Shown piece by piece: positions 46,280 through 59,623 of a DNA stretch of 64,000 bases (position 1 is the stretch's first letter; each line of letters opens with the position of its first letter). The notes beneath the pieces are model-generated. The model was not told the DNA's origin and searched no databases. It worked only from the letters and a program-made list of their open reading frames with translations. The DNA comes from Ridgeia piscesae (lineage: Eukaryota; Annelida; Polychaeta; Sabellida; Siboglinidae). A program made the position numbers and the translations under genes. Where the stretch lies: positions 699,001 to 763,000 of the forward strand of contig JAODUO010000042.1 of assembly GCA_025642075.2 (NCBI GenBank), in the 5' to 3' direction.

Positions 46280-47955
46280 GTAAGTCAATGCAAAAAATAA
46301 CCTTTTCAGTTTGCTATGAATGCATTTTTGTGCTGCTTGCGCTTGATTTTACTGCAGAAATGTGCCTTTATTCAGGGTGGGGGTGGTGTTGGCTGTCTGT
46401 CGGTCGCGACCGAAAGGGAGGAGGTTGGACCAAACACTGCACCGGCGACTATGCCAATTTTGAAGGTTATCTCCCCATCAGTAGGACATCCTTTAACAGT
46501 GAATGTAAAGATTTGATGCATTGCTACTTTTGGACTCTTTATTGCAATGTGCTACTTCAGTGCGTCGTGGGATTTTCAACGTGACTCGGAATCTGTCACC
46601 CGGAATCTTGGGGTCGGCGTCACGATTTGGGTTCATGACTGTTGTACGTGTGACCAAAAATGCGTGCATTTGCGTGCAAATAAATCTTATTTATGGCATT
46701 CGCAGCTGTTTTTGCATTCGTGTGGCCATTTGCGGCAGGTTTGTGCTAGCGCGTCTGTGTGACCTAAATATGAGAGACGCACGGCCAGTGCTCCGGATAA
46801 AGCATGGAATGACCTCGGCCACCGCTCGCTGTCCTGGGCAGCCCCGTATGGTTCTAATTGATCCACCGGGCGGCAGCACCCGCTTTCACGTGTACATTAA
46901 ACCACGGACTTATTTGCATATAAGTCCGTGATTAAACGTCAGCTACGGGAATTCGCCCCGCGAGGGATGGTCGCGAATATACTTGGTGACTACGAGGGTG
47001 TTTAAATCCGTCTCTATCACACATATTTGACGTCTCATTGATACTGGTACTGTAATGATAGAGAAGACGCCCGCCCATTACATCGTGTACTACCCGTAAC
47101 TGCGTTGATGGGAGATATTACGGGCAAGGTCAAGGCCAAATGGCCTTTACGATGATGGTGGTGATGATGCTTGTGTGGTGGAAAGAATATGATGAGTAGA
47201 TCTACATACGCCCATACACGTATCCTGGCTGATTGTCGCAGTACAGCTTGTTCCCTGGATAACTAGAACAACACACATGATACAGGGGATAGTCACCATA
47301 CAGACACACAGACAGTAACCATGAAGAAGGTAGTGTTTGTTGTTATTGTTGAGGATATTGACTGCACAAGCAAATTATAACATGTAACAGGTTATAATAT
47401 GGTCCATTCTTCAATAATCCATGTGATGACATTTATTAAACAGTGGGAAAGTCACAACCAGTGTTGTTGTACATATTTCTTGCACATATATGTGAATGAT
47501 ATTTATAGAAGTGTGTATTCTGTTAGCTATTTTAAGCAGAAATTGCATCTGATTTATGTGGTTCACCAGATCTTTCTGGCACTGCTCTGCATGACGTGGC
47601 TACCAGTTACCACTACTGCCAAACCACAAAATTGAACTATCTGGGTGTCGTTAATGACAAGTTCACCGCCAGAAAACTAGCTGAGCATTGATAGATACTG
47701 AAAAAGGAATGTCAATATCTATCACTATAGATCATGACTGAGCCATGGCTTCCAGTTTTCACTGGCACAAATGAATGAATGAAAATTTATTCAAAAACTA
47801 CCTAACAGTAATAGTACATAATACAATACATTAACATAATACAACTGCACAGTATAGTGTGTTGGCATGTGGTATATTTGTGACAACATAGTTATTTATT
47901 CTTATATCCTTTGTACCTATGTGTTTGCTGATACTGTTTGTTCTTTTGGTTTCAG
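46280..47955 (+). other. Intron 1 of the plus-strand gene (predicted)
   Basis: The span runs from donor GTAAGT to acceptor TTTGGTTTCAG. It contains an 11-bp perfect hairpin (46903-46913 with 46920-46930) and a short GATG/GGTG-rich patch near 47150. No other gene or repeat is clear. Several short open frames near 46.3-46.9 kb lack any recognisable motif. Confidence 0.4.
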
Positions 47956-48006
47956 ATACTGCTCTCAAAGAAGCGACATGTAACTTTTTGGTCTAACAAC
48001 CCAACA

Positions 48007-48913
48007 ATGTCAGCGGGGTTTCAACCCTTGCCCATGTTACCTCCAAAGTCGCATATTATGGATAACAACAACTACCACCACCACAGTCATCCGTCACTGT
48101 CGGTGTCACAACACATACCAAAGTCACCAAAATTAATCCACAACAGTAACCCTACGACAAGTGCGGCGTCTGTGAATTACAGCATGCTCCCTCCACCGGT
48201 GCCAATCCCTGGCCATATGAGCGGTCAGCATTCGCATCAGCAGCATTCGCCGTCACTTGTTAATACCCACAATACGACAGGATCCTATCATCGGCCATAC
48301 CAAGCGCAACAGAATGTCTTCCAATTCTCAGACGTTCATTTTGGCATGCACGATTCAGAGAAGATGGCCAACCTTGCACACAGCACCCCGAATCAATCAC
48401 CCATCAACTTGAGCCAGTACAATAAGACAAATACAAATCACAATGAGTCAAAGGCAAGCGTGACCATGGTAAGCATGCCCAGTGAACGTGGACCTGACCC
48501 AATGTTGGTCGTGTCATCATCGTATCAAGACGTACAGTCGAGTCCGCCGTCTTCGTCATCTCCGGCGTCATCGTCACATAGTTTGTCAAGTGTGCAAGTT
48601 GTCAGACTGCAGACGCCAGACACCATGCTAAGTGCAATCAACTACAATGAAAACGAGATGCTGCATGACAACAGTTTTGACGTGCCAGGCATGGACGAAA
48701 ACTTACTAAACACTATGCCAGCCGCGACCACGCTCAATCCAACAACATCGTCAGCATTTGATTTGTTTGACAGCGGAAACATTCCGGATTACAGCATGGA
48801 TGGGCAGCAGGATTTGCAGTTGTCGCCACAGTCATTCACCGATCCGTCAAATTCATTTGGTTTGTCCGAGTCGTCGACTGGCTTGTCGCTAGATGGCCAA
48901 CGAAGTCCTGCAG
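48007..48913 (+). CDS. First coding exon of an unidentified protein with a disordered, activation-domain-like N-terminus
   Basis: The exon starts at 47956 after the acceptor TTGGTTTCAG and ends CCTGCAG before the donor GTAAGG. The first ATG in phase (48007, A at -3) opens 302 codons plus one base. The protein is rich in Ser, Asn, Gln, His and Pro, with a His run near the start, a Ser/Pro run (about residues 178-195) and an acidic, hydrophobic-spaced stretch (FDVPGMDENLL, FDLFDSGNIPDYSMDG) typical of transactivation segments. No folded domain is seen. I do not recognise the family; a transcription factor or coactivator is the best guess. Translation past the donor soon meets a stop, which supports the splice. 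Later exons should begin with two bases completing a codon. Confidence 0.75.
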
Positions 48914-50503
48914 GTAAGGCACATTGTTTTGATTTATTTGCTTGTGTAGTTACTAGTTTGCATCATTAACTTATTTATCCAAATGTTGCTGCACTGATGA
49001 ATGGCACAGGCCAAGACAATACGTGAAGAAATCCAAGAGATCAGCTTCTCAGCTTCAGGAATGATACAGTTGATTTCCAAAAGCAGAAGATTTTGTGCTC
49101 GTAGCTTGGTGATTTAATAAATTTGACATATTTACACTTTGGGGCATTGGGTTAAAATTTACCAGTGATTTAAAAAAACTGTTTAAAATTTCAACTTATG
49201 GTTTTGTGCTGAAACACACAATGTTCATTGAGGAAGTATGTTAAGTTAAAGATCGTCTCCTGAAAACACAGATAACAAATATCTAGGAAATTAACTGATT
49301 AGTCGTATCCAATTTTATATTACACCAAGTACATATTTACATGGTGCATAAAATGTTATGAAATTTGGTCTGTCAAGTCTATACACATCACATCATATAA
49401 ATTAATAAAATTCTAATACTTATTCTTGATACTTAACATATCAACGCCTAAGATAAGATTAACATTCTGTGTGCAATTGAGTTGTATTCAACCAGAGACA
49501 GTGATTAGTAAAATGGGTAATGCTTTCTATTCAGAAGACCAGTAAAGTTATCCATTGGTACCTGACCAACACACAGCTGACCAGTTGACAATGTTAGTTT
49601 CATTCTCCAAGTGGCTTCTGTTGTGACATGCAACCCAATCCTCTGGCAGTGGTTGCCCTGGCTCCTGGCATCAATGTAGTGCACACCAAAAACATCTTAT
49701 TCCTGTACATAAGGGAAAATGCCAGTTAGGTGATTATGATGAAAACATTAGACAGTGACTATGATTCACTAAAACACATTTCATTCATAATTACAAACTC
49801 ATTACACAGTCCAAAGGACTCCAGGGCGTCTTAGTCCATATTTTATACCCTTATGTGAACGCTGCAGTGAAGTAGGGTTGGGACGTTGTGAGGTGCTGCC
49901 CGTTCAACAAGTTCATTTATGCTGGTTGTCTTGTAGTGCCTTGGGCACATTGATAACACCAAGCACGTCCTTGTACTCCCTCTCGCTGCTATGCTGTGTT
50001 ACTGTACAACACAACATGCAGCTGGACGATGGTAGTCCCTTACAGTGGTTTATGTGCATCCATATGGATCACGTCAAAATCAAATTGCAAATCACTTTTG
50101 TCCTGGAATTTTGCTGGACTTATATGTGCTTCCCATTTATACAGTGTATCGAGTATTTGCTGCTGAACTTGTCATCTGCTAGCCCTATTTCTCAAGCCCA
50201 ACTTTTATTAGTCATGTAACATTCATGAATGAATATTCTGCGCATTGTTTTCAAAGTTCTGAAACAATACCTGAACAAATGACAGGTCGACTAAGAAAGT
50301 AAAATCATGTAATGGTCAATATTAAGGGACTTGATTCAATAGATGCCAATTCGGAAGGCTTTCCACCAGTTCATTTTGCTGAAATAGTCTGTTCACAACG
50401 ATATCGGCCCAACCCTGCCAACTCATTTCAGTCCTTAGAGGTCACAGCAGTTTCTAGTTTGAATATCAGAATTATATTTAAATACTATATATATATATGT
50501 ATG

Positions 50504-50669
50504 TGAAATTTACTTACTTTGGAACTAAGTATTTGAAACGTACAATATTTCGAGCCATTACCTGTGAGTCTTGGTCATGCACTGGTGTGATAGGGTTCAG
50601 GTTGTGGGATCTACAGCCAAATTACCCAATGTCACATTTCAAATATTCTGCTTCAAAGTAAGTTAATTT
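50504..50669. mobile_element. Short inverted-repeat element (MITE), about 166 bp
   Basis: GAAATTTACTTACTTTGGAA...TATTTGAAACGTAC at the left is inverted at the right as CACATTTCAAATATTC...TTCAAAGTAAGTTAATTTC, giving arms of about 40 bp. It lies next to a TATATATATATG patch. Non-coding. Confidence 0.75.
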
Positions 50670-51753
50670 CTAATAAAAACAACCAAATTTTGGAGTCATG
50701 AACAATTCCATTTTCATTCAAATCATGCTTTATCCTTCTAAGAGACCAAGGGATTGTTTCATTAACATTCTTAAGTGCTATAAGTAACAAAAAAATTTAA
50801 TCATAAAATCAAAAGTTCTCCTTGTGTAGGACCCAATTTTTTTTTTAATTGCATTTCACTAACATTTCATCCTGGTTTAAAATAAAGATATACAATGTTA
50901 AGCAGGTAGAATTAACTGCATTTTAATTGAGGTCCATTTCATAGTTTCATGCAAATATCCAGCCAAATAAGTCTTAAGTTGACATTTGCAGTTCATTTTA
51001 CGGCTTTGTGAAGGTCAAGGTTGTTGTGCTATTTATCAGTCGGTTTTGAGCCAATTTAGGTTGAATCTAATTTAAATTGCACACAGTTTCCTTCATATTA
51101 CTAATTTACTATACTCTACGATAGAATTTCATTTTAAAATGTTGTTGCTCTCTGTAACCTTGTAAACTGACAATGTTCAACAGCGACACTCCCGCTAAAT
51201 GTTTACACTGTATGACACCAAAATAGTTTTCGCAATAATACAGTGGCCACTTTTATAAGATTGCATTTTAAATATTTGAACAGCGAGTAAAAAGTCATAA
51301 GTTGTTAATAAGTGATCGGTGGGGCATATTTTCAAGCACCTTTTGAGAAATATTAAGTATGTACCAACTGTATAGATTATCGATTAGTGTGATGGCAAAA
51401 GTGCTCTGTAGCTTATGAATTCTTTAAGGATCGCATTAATATAATGCATTTTGAAAGTTTACAGTTTCCGTCCGACATTATGAAATGTTCCACCCACCAG
51501 GCAAATGACATGCTCATTGTTTTATAGCAAAAAAATTACCATGTTTGAGTGGACATGGTCAGGAGTTTGCAGTCAACATACTTCACATTTGATACATTAG
51601 CTGACAATATCCTACACAAAGTTTGAAAGAAATTGAAAAATGAATCACTTATTTTTTAAATCTGACTTGGTGAAAGAATAATGAAACATCTGCCTCATGT
51701 ATTGAAGATTGTAGTTGTAAGTTTGGTCTTATTTAGGGATCATTAATTCCTAG

Positions 51754-52405
51754 CACGGCTATATGCAAGATAAAATTTTTGCTAGTCGCAAATTTTGTGG
51801 TAGACATGCATTTTAACTCACACATAGAAACCAGTCGAGATATGTGATAATGACCTAGTCAAGTACAAACACACAAACCTGAAATTATTAACTGTTTGCT
51901 AATTTCGTTTTATTGCAACACATTAATAAATGGAACAAATGGAATATACATATAAGCTGAATAGACTGTAGCATATATATAGGCATTTCATTATGGACCA
52001 TTAACATAACAAACAACATATGTTGGATAGAAGTTTTTGAGTCAGTTGTCACTGTGATGTAGTTAGCAATAACAATCTCCCTAGCACTAGTCTGCCTGTC
52101 ATATGAGCAAAACACAAATTATGCAAATAAACTAGATATGAGTTGCTTTTCTTTTATCTACATAGTAGTAGCCTTAATACATCCTGAAAATGAAAGGTAT
52201 TTGAAATACTTTCCAAAGTATTTGTATTTAAATACATTTGTATTTAAAGGTTTGTATTTGAGTCCCCAAGAGTATTTGTATTTAAATACATTTCAATCTA
52301 TTTGACCCCATGTCTGGTGCACAACCAGTCCATTGATATTTCTACCCGTCCACAACAGGTTTTCCCCTCCAAATGACAGGTGGACGGGTCTCTGCATAAA
52401 GCTAT
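51754..52405 (+). mobile_element. GGCTTTATGCA inverted-repeat element, copy 2, split by an insertion
   Basis: The left part (51754 to about 51880: CGGCTATATGCA, AATTTTGTGGTAGACATGCAT) and the right part (about 52305-52405: TATTTCTACCCGTCCACAAC, GGTGGACGGGTCTCTGCATA) match copy 3. About 430 bp of foreign sequence lies between. It includes a palindromic block at 52193-52305 built from TATTTGTATTTAAATACA. Confidence 0.7.
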
Positions 52406-55210
52406 GAATTGCAAAATAGTAATATCTAGACAGCAAATTATTTAGCAAATAATTGTTATGGCTTACCAGCAAATGGAATGTCAGTTGGCAAATAATTTTA
52501 TGTATTTGATTATTTGGATACATAAATTCTTCTGACAGTAGCGTATGAAGGCTAATTGTTTCTGCAAATGTGAGTATGCCAATGAATTAATTAGGTGTTG
52601 CATTGCAATGTGGGAAGTCCATAATTGGGGCTGTTTTACTCAAAATTGCTAAATGTACAAGCAAGCAATGTGGTTTGCTGTAATTAGCCAGATGTAAATG
52701 ACCAGTTTATTAAAAAAAAACATTGCTAAGACTATTTGATGAATCATTAAAAAAATTAAGCATAACATAGCCATCTGTTCACTAAAAATTCCATTGAATA
52801 CTTAAATTAATGAAAAAAGGGTTAAGACATAATGATGACAATATTGATTTACTTAATAGAAGATTAAAACAATAGAAGATTTTTTAATATCAAGTGTTTT
52901 ACATGACTTAAATATTCTGAGACCATGTATCGATCGGGAAAATGCATGTATGTGTATCTGCCTGGTAATACAGTGTAGTAAGAGTCAGATGTTCTCAACT
53001 TCAAGTGGGAACTTTGGGGAGTGGTACAATATATCATTCTAGTCTGTATTGGTTAGCATGTCTGTGGCTATTATGAAAATAGAAAGCTGATGGTGTCACA
53101 TAAAAGAAGTGAAGCGCAGGGTTCAATCCAAGCCGTGCCCCTGTGTCATAGGTGTGGTATTTGTCATATTGTCTCAGCCAAATCGCTTGAATTCACCCGA
53201 ATGGTGCGTAAATATAGCACTAGGCTCATACAGATTGAGTCAACACGCCCTTGCAAAAAGTATTCTTATATTAAAATATACAAACGAACATAATTTCAAT
53301 TGTTCAGAAATGTGACCTGTGGCACTATTCTGCAAACTCAAACAGTGGAATTTGCCGTGTATGAAGACCAGTAATAATTCTTAAACTTATTCCATACGGA
53401 TATGTGAGATGCCCGCTGCTAGGCCAAACTTGTCTGCTATCTGCTAGCACAGACCAGGAAGCAACGAGCTCGTGAACAATGTGCTGAAAGCGTGACATGC
53501 AGATACTAGATGCCAAAACTTGGCTATGTATTGTGGAAATGTTATACTAAATAATAATACAACAGTATTATTTGTGTTATAATAAACAGTTTGTAGTGAA
53601 CAGCAGTGATTTAGCAAAAATGGGTGCCAAAACTGTTGCATCAGCATTGCGTGGTAGCCTTTCACCAACTTTGATTTGTTACAGCAAATCAAAAACCTGC
53701 ACTACTATTCTATATAGGTCTACTAAACATGCTTGGAAACTTGTAAAGTTGTCAGTCAATTCGAAAATGTGTTGATCTTCAAAGCAAATGTTGCATGAAA
53801 TCGATGCCATTGGGGATACAAAAGTTATGATGAGTTGAATTGTAAATGTAGCATTACCACAGCAGCCGCTGTTGGATCTGGCCAGATCTGATTCAAACTT
53901 CAAATTCGTCATCGGTCAAACAACCTATATATGTTGTTCACTGATGTTCAACTTCACTTCGTGTTAAATAGCACATATATAAAATTGTTAGAATGACAAC
54001 TTAATACTGTTTGCAATTATGTAAAGTTTTAAAAAGAATTAACTTATTTTGTCAACTTTTTGTCTGTGAATTAGTGAAAATGTGCACCAAAATTGTCATG
54101 TCAGCGATGACGATACCATTTTGGTTGACGATCAACATTGGGTACTCGACTCAAACTTGTAACTAGTGTCATCCGGCAGGACCCCATTGTCCAGGAAACA
54201 CAATTCGTAAATGAATTAAGTCCTGCTATTGTCTATGAGCTTGGCTAAATGGATGGATTAGCAACCTATTTTGTTTATCCTGCTTAGCATGTCACACTGT
54301 CTTGTTATTTGTGTTGGTGTAATGTGCAATCATATAGGCAGCTTCAACAGAACTGGGCGGTGAATAATGCAGCCATGTACTGCTGATAATGTCAGTAATA
54401 ATGAACAAAATAATGTTTTGCCAATTTGGCGAAAAGTTTTATTTTTGCCAAATAGCAATCGACAGCGCTAGCCTAGTCTAATTAAATTAAATTAGGTAAT
54501 ACAAACTTGGTTGGTTCATGTCATGGGCTTCATCACTAAATCAAATAATAGGAATGGTACACGTATATTCGTAATAAAAATGGTCCATAATTTGAACATT
54601 GTACATTCGGTGCTGCATAGTCCAAAATGGCCCCTTTCTACAATCTTGATGGGCCATTGGCCCTCTTGGCCAAGATCCTAGATTGAACCCTAGAAGGGCA
54701 GTGTACCAGTTTGTCATGACCTCTCGTCAGTGCGTTATTTAACGGGTCCCTTCAACTCTGACAGTGTTCATTTATAACTACAACATTGATTTGATTTTAA
54801 CTACTTAAGCCAAAAGCTGGGGTGTCCAGGATGTTCCACAGCAATCTGTAAACAAGGTTAGCAGCCATCAGCAGATGCACGACACATGTGTTTTGTATGT
54901 AATGGACTAATGGTGATAAATGTGTAACATCACATAATGATGCGGTGGTGAAGTCGGAGTGTAAGTCCGATAGGTAGAATGATAAACAAACTTGAGTTGA
55001 TGTAGTCCATGGCTGTTTGTAGTGTCCATTCCTTCCACTGTAAACACTGTTCTGTTTAATAAACTTTAATGTAACAGCCACATTCTTTAAATATGCCTAT
55101 ATAAACGACAACCACCACTACAATAATATTATTGATCTACAGACTTGTATAAAAACAAAATGAGGTTAAAAGGTTAGATAATAATCATTATTATTTACAT
55201 TGTTGAAGTG

Positions 55211-55240
55211 TTTGTGTGTGTGTGTGTGTGTGTGTGTGGG

Positions 55241-55279
<39 letters not shown>

Positions 55280-55322
55280 TGTGTGCGTGCGTGCCTGTGT
55301 GTGTGCCTGTGTGTGTCTGTGT
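55211..55322. repeat. (GT)n/(GTGC)n microsatellite
   Basis: GT units, then about nine GTGC units, then mixed GTGT/GCCT units. Confidence 0.96.
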
Positions 55323-55476
55323 GATATTGGCTTTTTGTTATGGTAAAATTATGTACTATGTTCAGCTGAGCGATGTTATCTGTGGGTCGTTGTTAAGATT
55401 CTTGTAAGTTATATTCAACCAGTGCAGTTGATATATATGTACATCTAACATGTAACATTGAGTGTCAAGGCTTTAT

Positions 55477-55767
55477 GCATGATAATATCTGGTCACACAT
55501 TTTTGGTGGACACATGGCACATGATACGACAAATATACATACATGACCGCTGAGAAACTTGAAATGTGTTTTATAACCTGAAATTAGTTACAAACACACA
55601 TGTGAAACCATTCACACTAATTATTAAGGCATAACTGACAATATTTATGACTTTGGAAAGACCTTCTTTGCTCCTTCATTTTTTATCCGTCCACGCGTAT
55701 TTCTACCTGTCCACAACGGGTTTAATCCATCCAAATGATGGGTGGACGGGTATCTGCATAAAGCTAT
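55477..55767 (+). mobile_element. GGCTTTATGCA inverted-repeat element, copy 3 (about 290 bp)
   Basis: The most intact copy. The ends AAGGCTTTATGCAT and TCTGCATAAAGCTATG are inverted, with TCCGTCCACGCGTATTTCTAC and GGGTGGACGGGTA near the right end. No open frame. Confidence 0.8.
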
Positions 55768-57019
55768 GTCGAGGGTGTTGGCTAAACAGTCTTGACAATG
55801 CCTTTGGTCATAACCTGTCTAATTTCCTGGCATGAGAAAACTGTGATGGGATCCAGGGGCTTTAGTAAGCAGCAGCACCTGCATGTCCCGTACAGAGTGT
55901 GGCATCTTACAGACAGAGTTATCAACTGATGGGTTAGGGTATTGAACCAAGTGATCATTTCAGCTGTTTGACATTCATGATTGTTCTACAGATACGCCAA
56001 TACACACACTCAGTGAAGTGGTTAATGACCACTATGTTTATTGTCATTGTGTCTGCATCATAAGGGCAGATTCATTTTCGTAAATGTGATTGCTGTGGTT
56101 TGGAACACGTTATATTGGGATGCACTGCAGATGTGCTTTTTTATTGGTTATTATGTTTGCATGTACGTGTGGAGTTGGTTATCGTCAAGGCACGTTTGTT
56201 GATCACACAAGGTCATGTTAAGAAACCCATAGTAGTGTAATTTGGTGTTTATCGTCAGTTTACCAAAGTATACGTCAGTTCATTTCAACATTCAACTAGT
56301 CACACTGGTATTTAGTAATGGTATTGACTACTGTATGATTATAAGCGTCTAGTAAAAACTAATATGGTGTCTAGTGTTTATTTATTACAGGTCTATAACT
56401 CAAATTCTAGGGCATTTAATTTGGCCCATCTAAGAAATGCTCAATTTAACCCAACCATTAAACAGCTATAGTTTTTCTTAGGCTCTTAGCCATTGAACAT
56501 TTTCATTCATTTAAAATAAATTTTACACTATCTCCAACTCAGTTTGTTCTTATAAAAATGAGGTAGTTTATTTCTGTGGTGTTGTGGTTATTACTATTTT
56601 GTCCTACTAACTTTCCCAGACAAAACAGGATGTGACAGCAGTCATGTGACACCCAAGGGTATCGTTTGTCCGGAAACCTATGTTGGCTCCAAATTGAGAG
56701 TTAGAAAAATATCTGTGTTATAACAAATAAAAACATAAAATATACCTTCTCCAAAAGAAGACTATTACGTTACTTTCATGACAGAACATGTTTGTATAGT
56801 CCAACAGCTCTCCTATAACCAGGCAGCCTTAGCATTACACAACTCACTTAATTATACCCTCTTTTATCTTCCATGACCTGCTCCACCATTGTTCCCTTGT
56901 GTAATGCAGGTAATGAGCAGGGCAGAGGGGTGGAGTAGAGGCAGTGGCACCCCACTGAGACCTTTACCCCCAGCTGTGTTGTGTATGTACCCAGTATGTG
57001 TTGTTGTACCAGTAGCAGC

Positions 57020-57340
57020 TATTGCCTGTAGAAGCAGATAGCAGGCTGCATACTGGGGCCTGCAGTAGGCCAGGCGGCCAGGCACATGAATATGTATAGA
57101 TCCGCCTGTACCCGGCTGTATGCTGCATGACACAGCAACAAGGCGCACTGCAGCACGCAGTAGGTCAACAGTGTCGTCAGGAACCAGGGCCCTAGTTTCT
57201 CGTCGACGACGTAGTGCCAGCGATCGCGGCGGCTCCCACCGTCGTTGTGGCGTAATTCCCGGCAGGAGCGCAGCACCAGCACGGATCTCTCCCGCAAACG
57301 AGGGGACAGCTTTCACCCTCCAATGGTGGAGCCTGGTGAG
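57020..57340. other. GC-rich, coding-like island, strand undecided
   Basis: A 320-bp patch with far higher GC than its surroundings and open frames on both strands. The minus frame (about 57297 to the TAG near 57019) has many G/C third positions and a hydrophobic stretch (PWFLTTLLTYCVLQCALLL). A plus frame (57120 onward) is basic and Ser-rich and ends at a good donor (CCTG|GTGAGT at 57334-57340). With an acceptor at GTCGTCAG (57172-57179), that frame would be in phase with the exon ending at 48913. No family is recognised, so it could be an exon, part of another gene or a relic. Confidence 0.35.
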
Positions 57341-58099
57341 TGCTGATTACGCAGTTGTTGTGCTCCGTAATGGGGGCAGGCCTGGAGTTGTTTTGTTTGT
57401 TGATGGCTGCCTGTGGGTCAACCGTGGTGCTATCTTGTTAAGTAACTGCACTGCCTGGTGTCGTTGCGTGGCTCTGTCTTTCTCTCTCTTTCACTGGGAC
57501 TAGTTGTGAATCTACAGGTCTACATGTACAGCTGGTTGGTGTCAGTATCATGTGACTTGTTGTGTTCGACAGCTGGAAAGTGGAACAGGTGTCTGTGAAG
57601 TATAGTTTTAGTGCTGCAAAGTAGGACTGTTTGTTGTTCTCGCTCTGTGCACAAGCAACAACAACATGGGGGACAGTCTTCATTCATATGGTTATGTCTG
57701 TTGTAGCTATTTGCGTGCGTGGTTCTAAAATGGCATAAAACGTATGTTATCATGCCTAAAGTTGCATTATATAGCTTGTTAAAGTGGTATCCAGGGCCAC
57801 AGGGATCTAGACTGTTGCCTGTTGTTTTGATTTTATAGATTAACCTTTAGCACAGGTTGCATCAATTATGCAGTGAGTTGTTACATTTTAGGGGTCCCAC
57901 TGTCGGTTATCCATCACCATGTCTCTCCCTGACTCCCTTACAGTATGTTTTGGGATTTTAAAATGGATTTGTTCCGCTAAACATATAAAAATGCTCTGTA
58001 AGCACTGTTTACAACTATGTGAGTCATGATTTAGATTTAGATCATTTATATGGTGATACAGTTTGAAATGTTTTTGTTTTACAAATTGACACGTGTGTG

Positions 58100-58101
58100 A
58101 G

Positions 58102-58136
<35 letters not shown>

Positions 58137-58141
58137 ATTTA

Positions 58142-58217
<76 letters not shown>
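58100..58217. repeat. (TA)n followed by (CA)n microsatellite
   Basis: About 15 TA units (58101-58130), a short AT spacer, then about 34 CA units with AAACACACAAACAC variants at the right end. Confidence 0.97.
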
Positions 58218-58349
58218 AAACACACAAATTGATTTAAATTTCAACAAAACAATTTCGTCGCTCGATAATTAAGTGAACAAGTTAAAATTTATTTTAAGAA
58301 GATTTGGCACTGGCTTAGTTTTTACAGTCAGTATTCAATACTTGTAGGA

Positions 58350-58358
58350 AACATGCAG

Positions 58359-58442
<84 letters not shown>
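58350..58442. repeat. (TA)n microsatellite, about 45 units
   Basis: Pure TA repeat. A second short TG/TA tract follows at 58455-58478. Confidence 0.98.
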
Positions 58443-58446
<4 letters not shown>

Positions 58447-59135
58447 TATTATAGTGTGTGTGTATATATATATATATTTCTGTCATATTTCTAATTTGAT
58501 TTTTTTTAAAGAAAATGTACGTAGATAGATATTCTGTCTGGATATTTTCAGACATGAATGAGTCCTGGTGTCTCATTTGACAGCCTATCACTGGGGGTTT
58601 GTAATGTCATTGGTGAGCCACAGCTGTGTAGGAAGTTTCAGTCAGAGTCGGTCTTAGACAACGAATGTCTTTGAGCTCTTATATATAAGACAATTAAAAA
58701 AGTACAATATAATTAAGACAATTATGAGGTACAAGTAAAAATAAATAGTAAAAATTAATAGGTCATGAAAAACATTGAATAAGTGTTAAACATAATCTAC
58801 TTAGCTCCATTTGTTCTCAGGTTTCATTGATCAGAATTTTAATAAAAGAGATCCCCACTGTACGCGTGCCCTAGGTCATCTGCCCACCTGTTGCCATAGG
58901 ATGACACCTGTTGTGCTCAGGTAGCGAGGTACTAACAGGTGGCTAGATTGAATCTACTAGATTCAACACTATAGATCCAGGGGTGATTCATGTATTTGCC
59001 TTAAGATTAACAGATTTTGGGCCCTAAAGTCACACTTGATTTGTGGTTTTTAGTTAATTTCAGCCATTTTTCCAAACCTGTGTCCTGTATGTATTAGCTT
59101 AAACGATTACTATTTTATTGAGTGATGATCCTTAA

Positions 59136-59623
<488 letters not shown>

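Larger units (their letters stand above)
48914..57019 (+). other. Intron-like sequence of the plus-strand gene, no exon found
   Basis: AT-rich sequence with the small elements listed separately, a repeat at 53.6-54.1 kb and a GT/GTGC tract at 55.2 kb. I searched for motif-bearing open segments between splice signals and found none that I could support. Confidence 0.4.
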
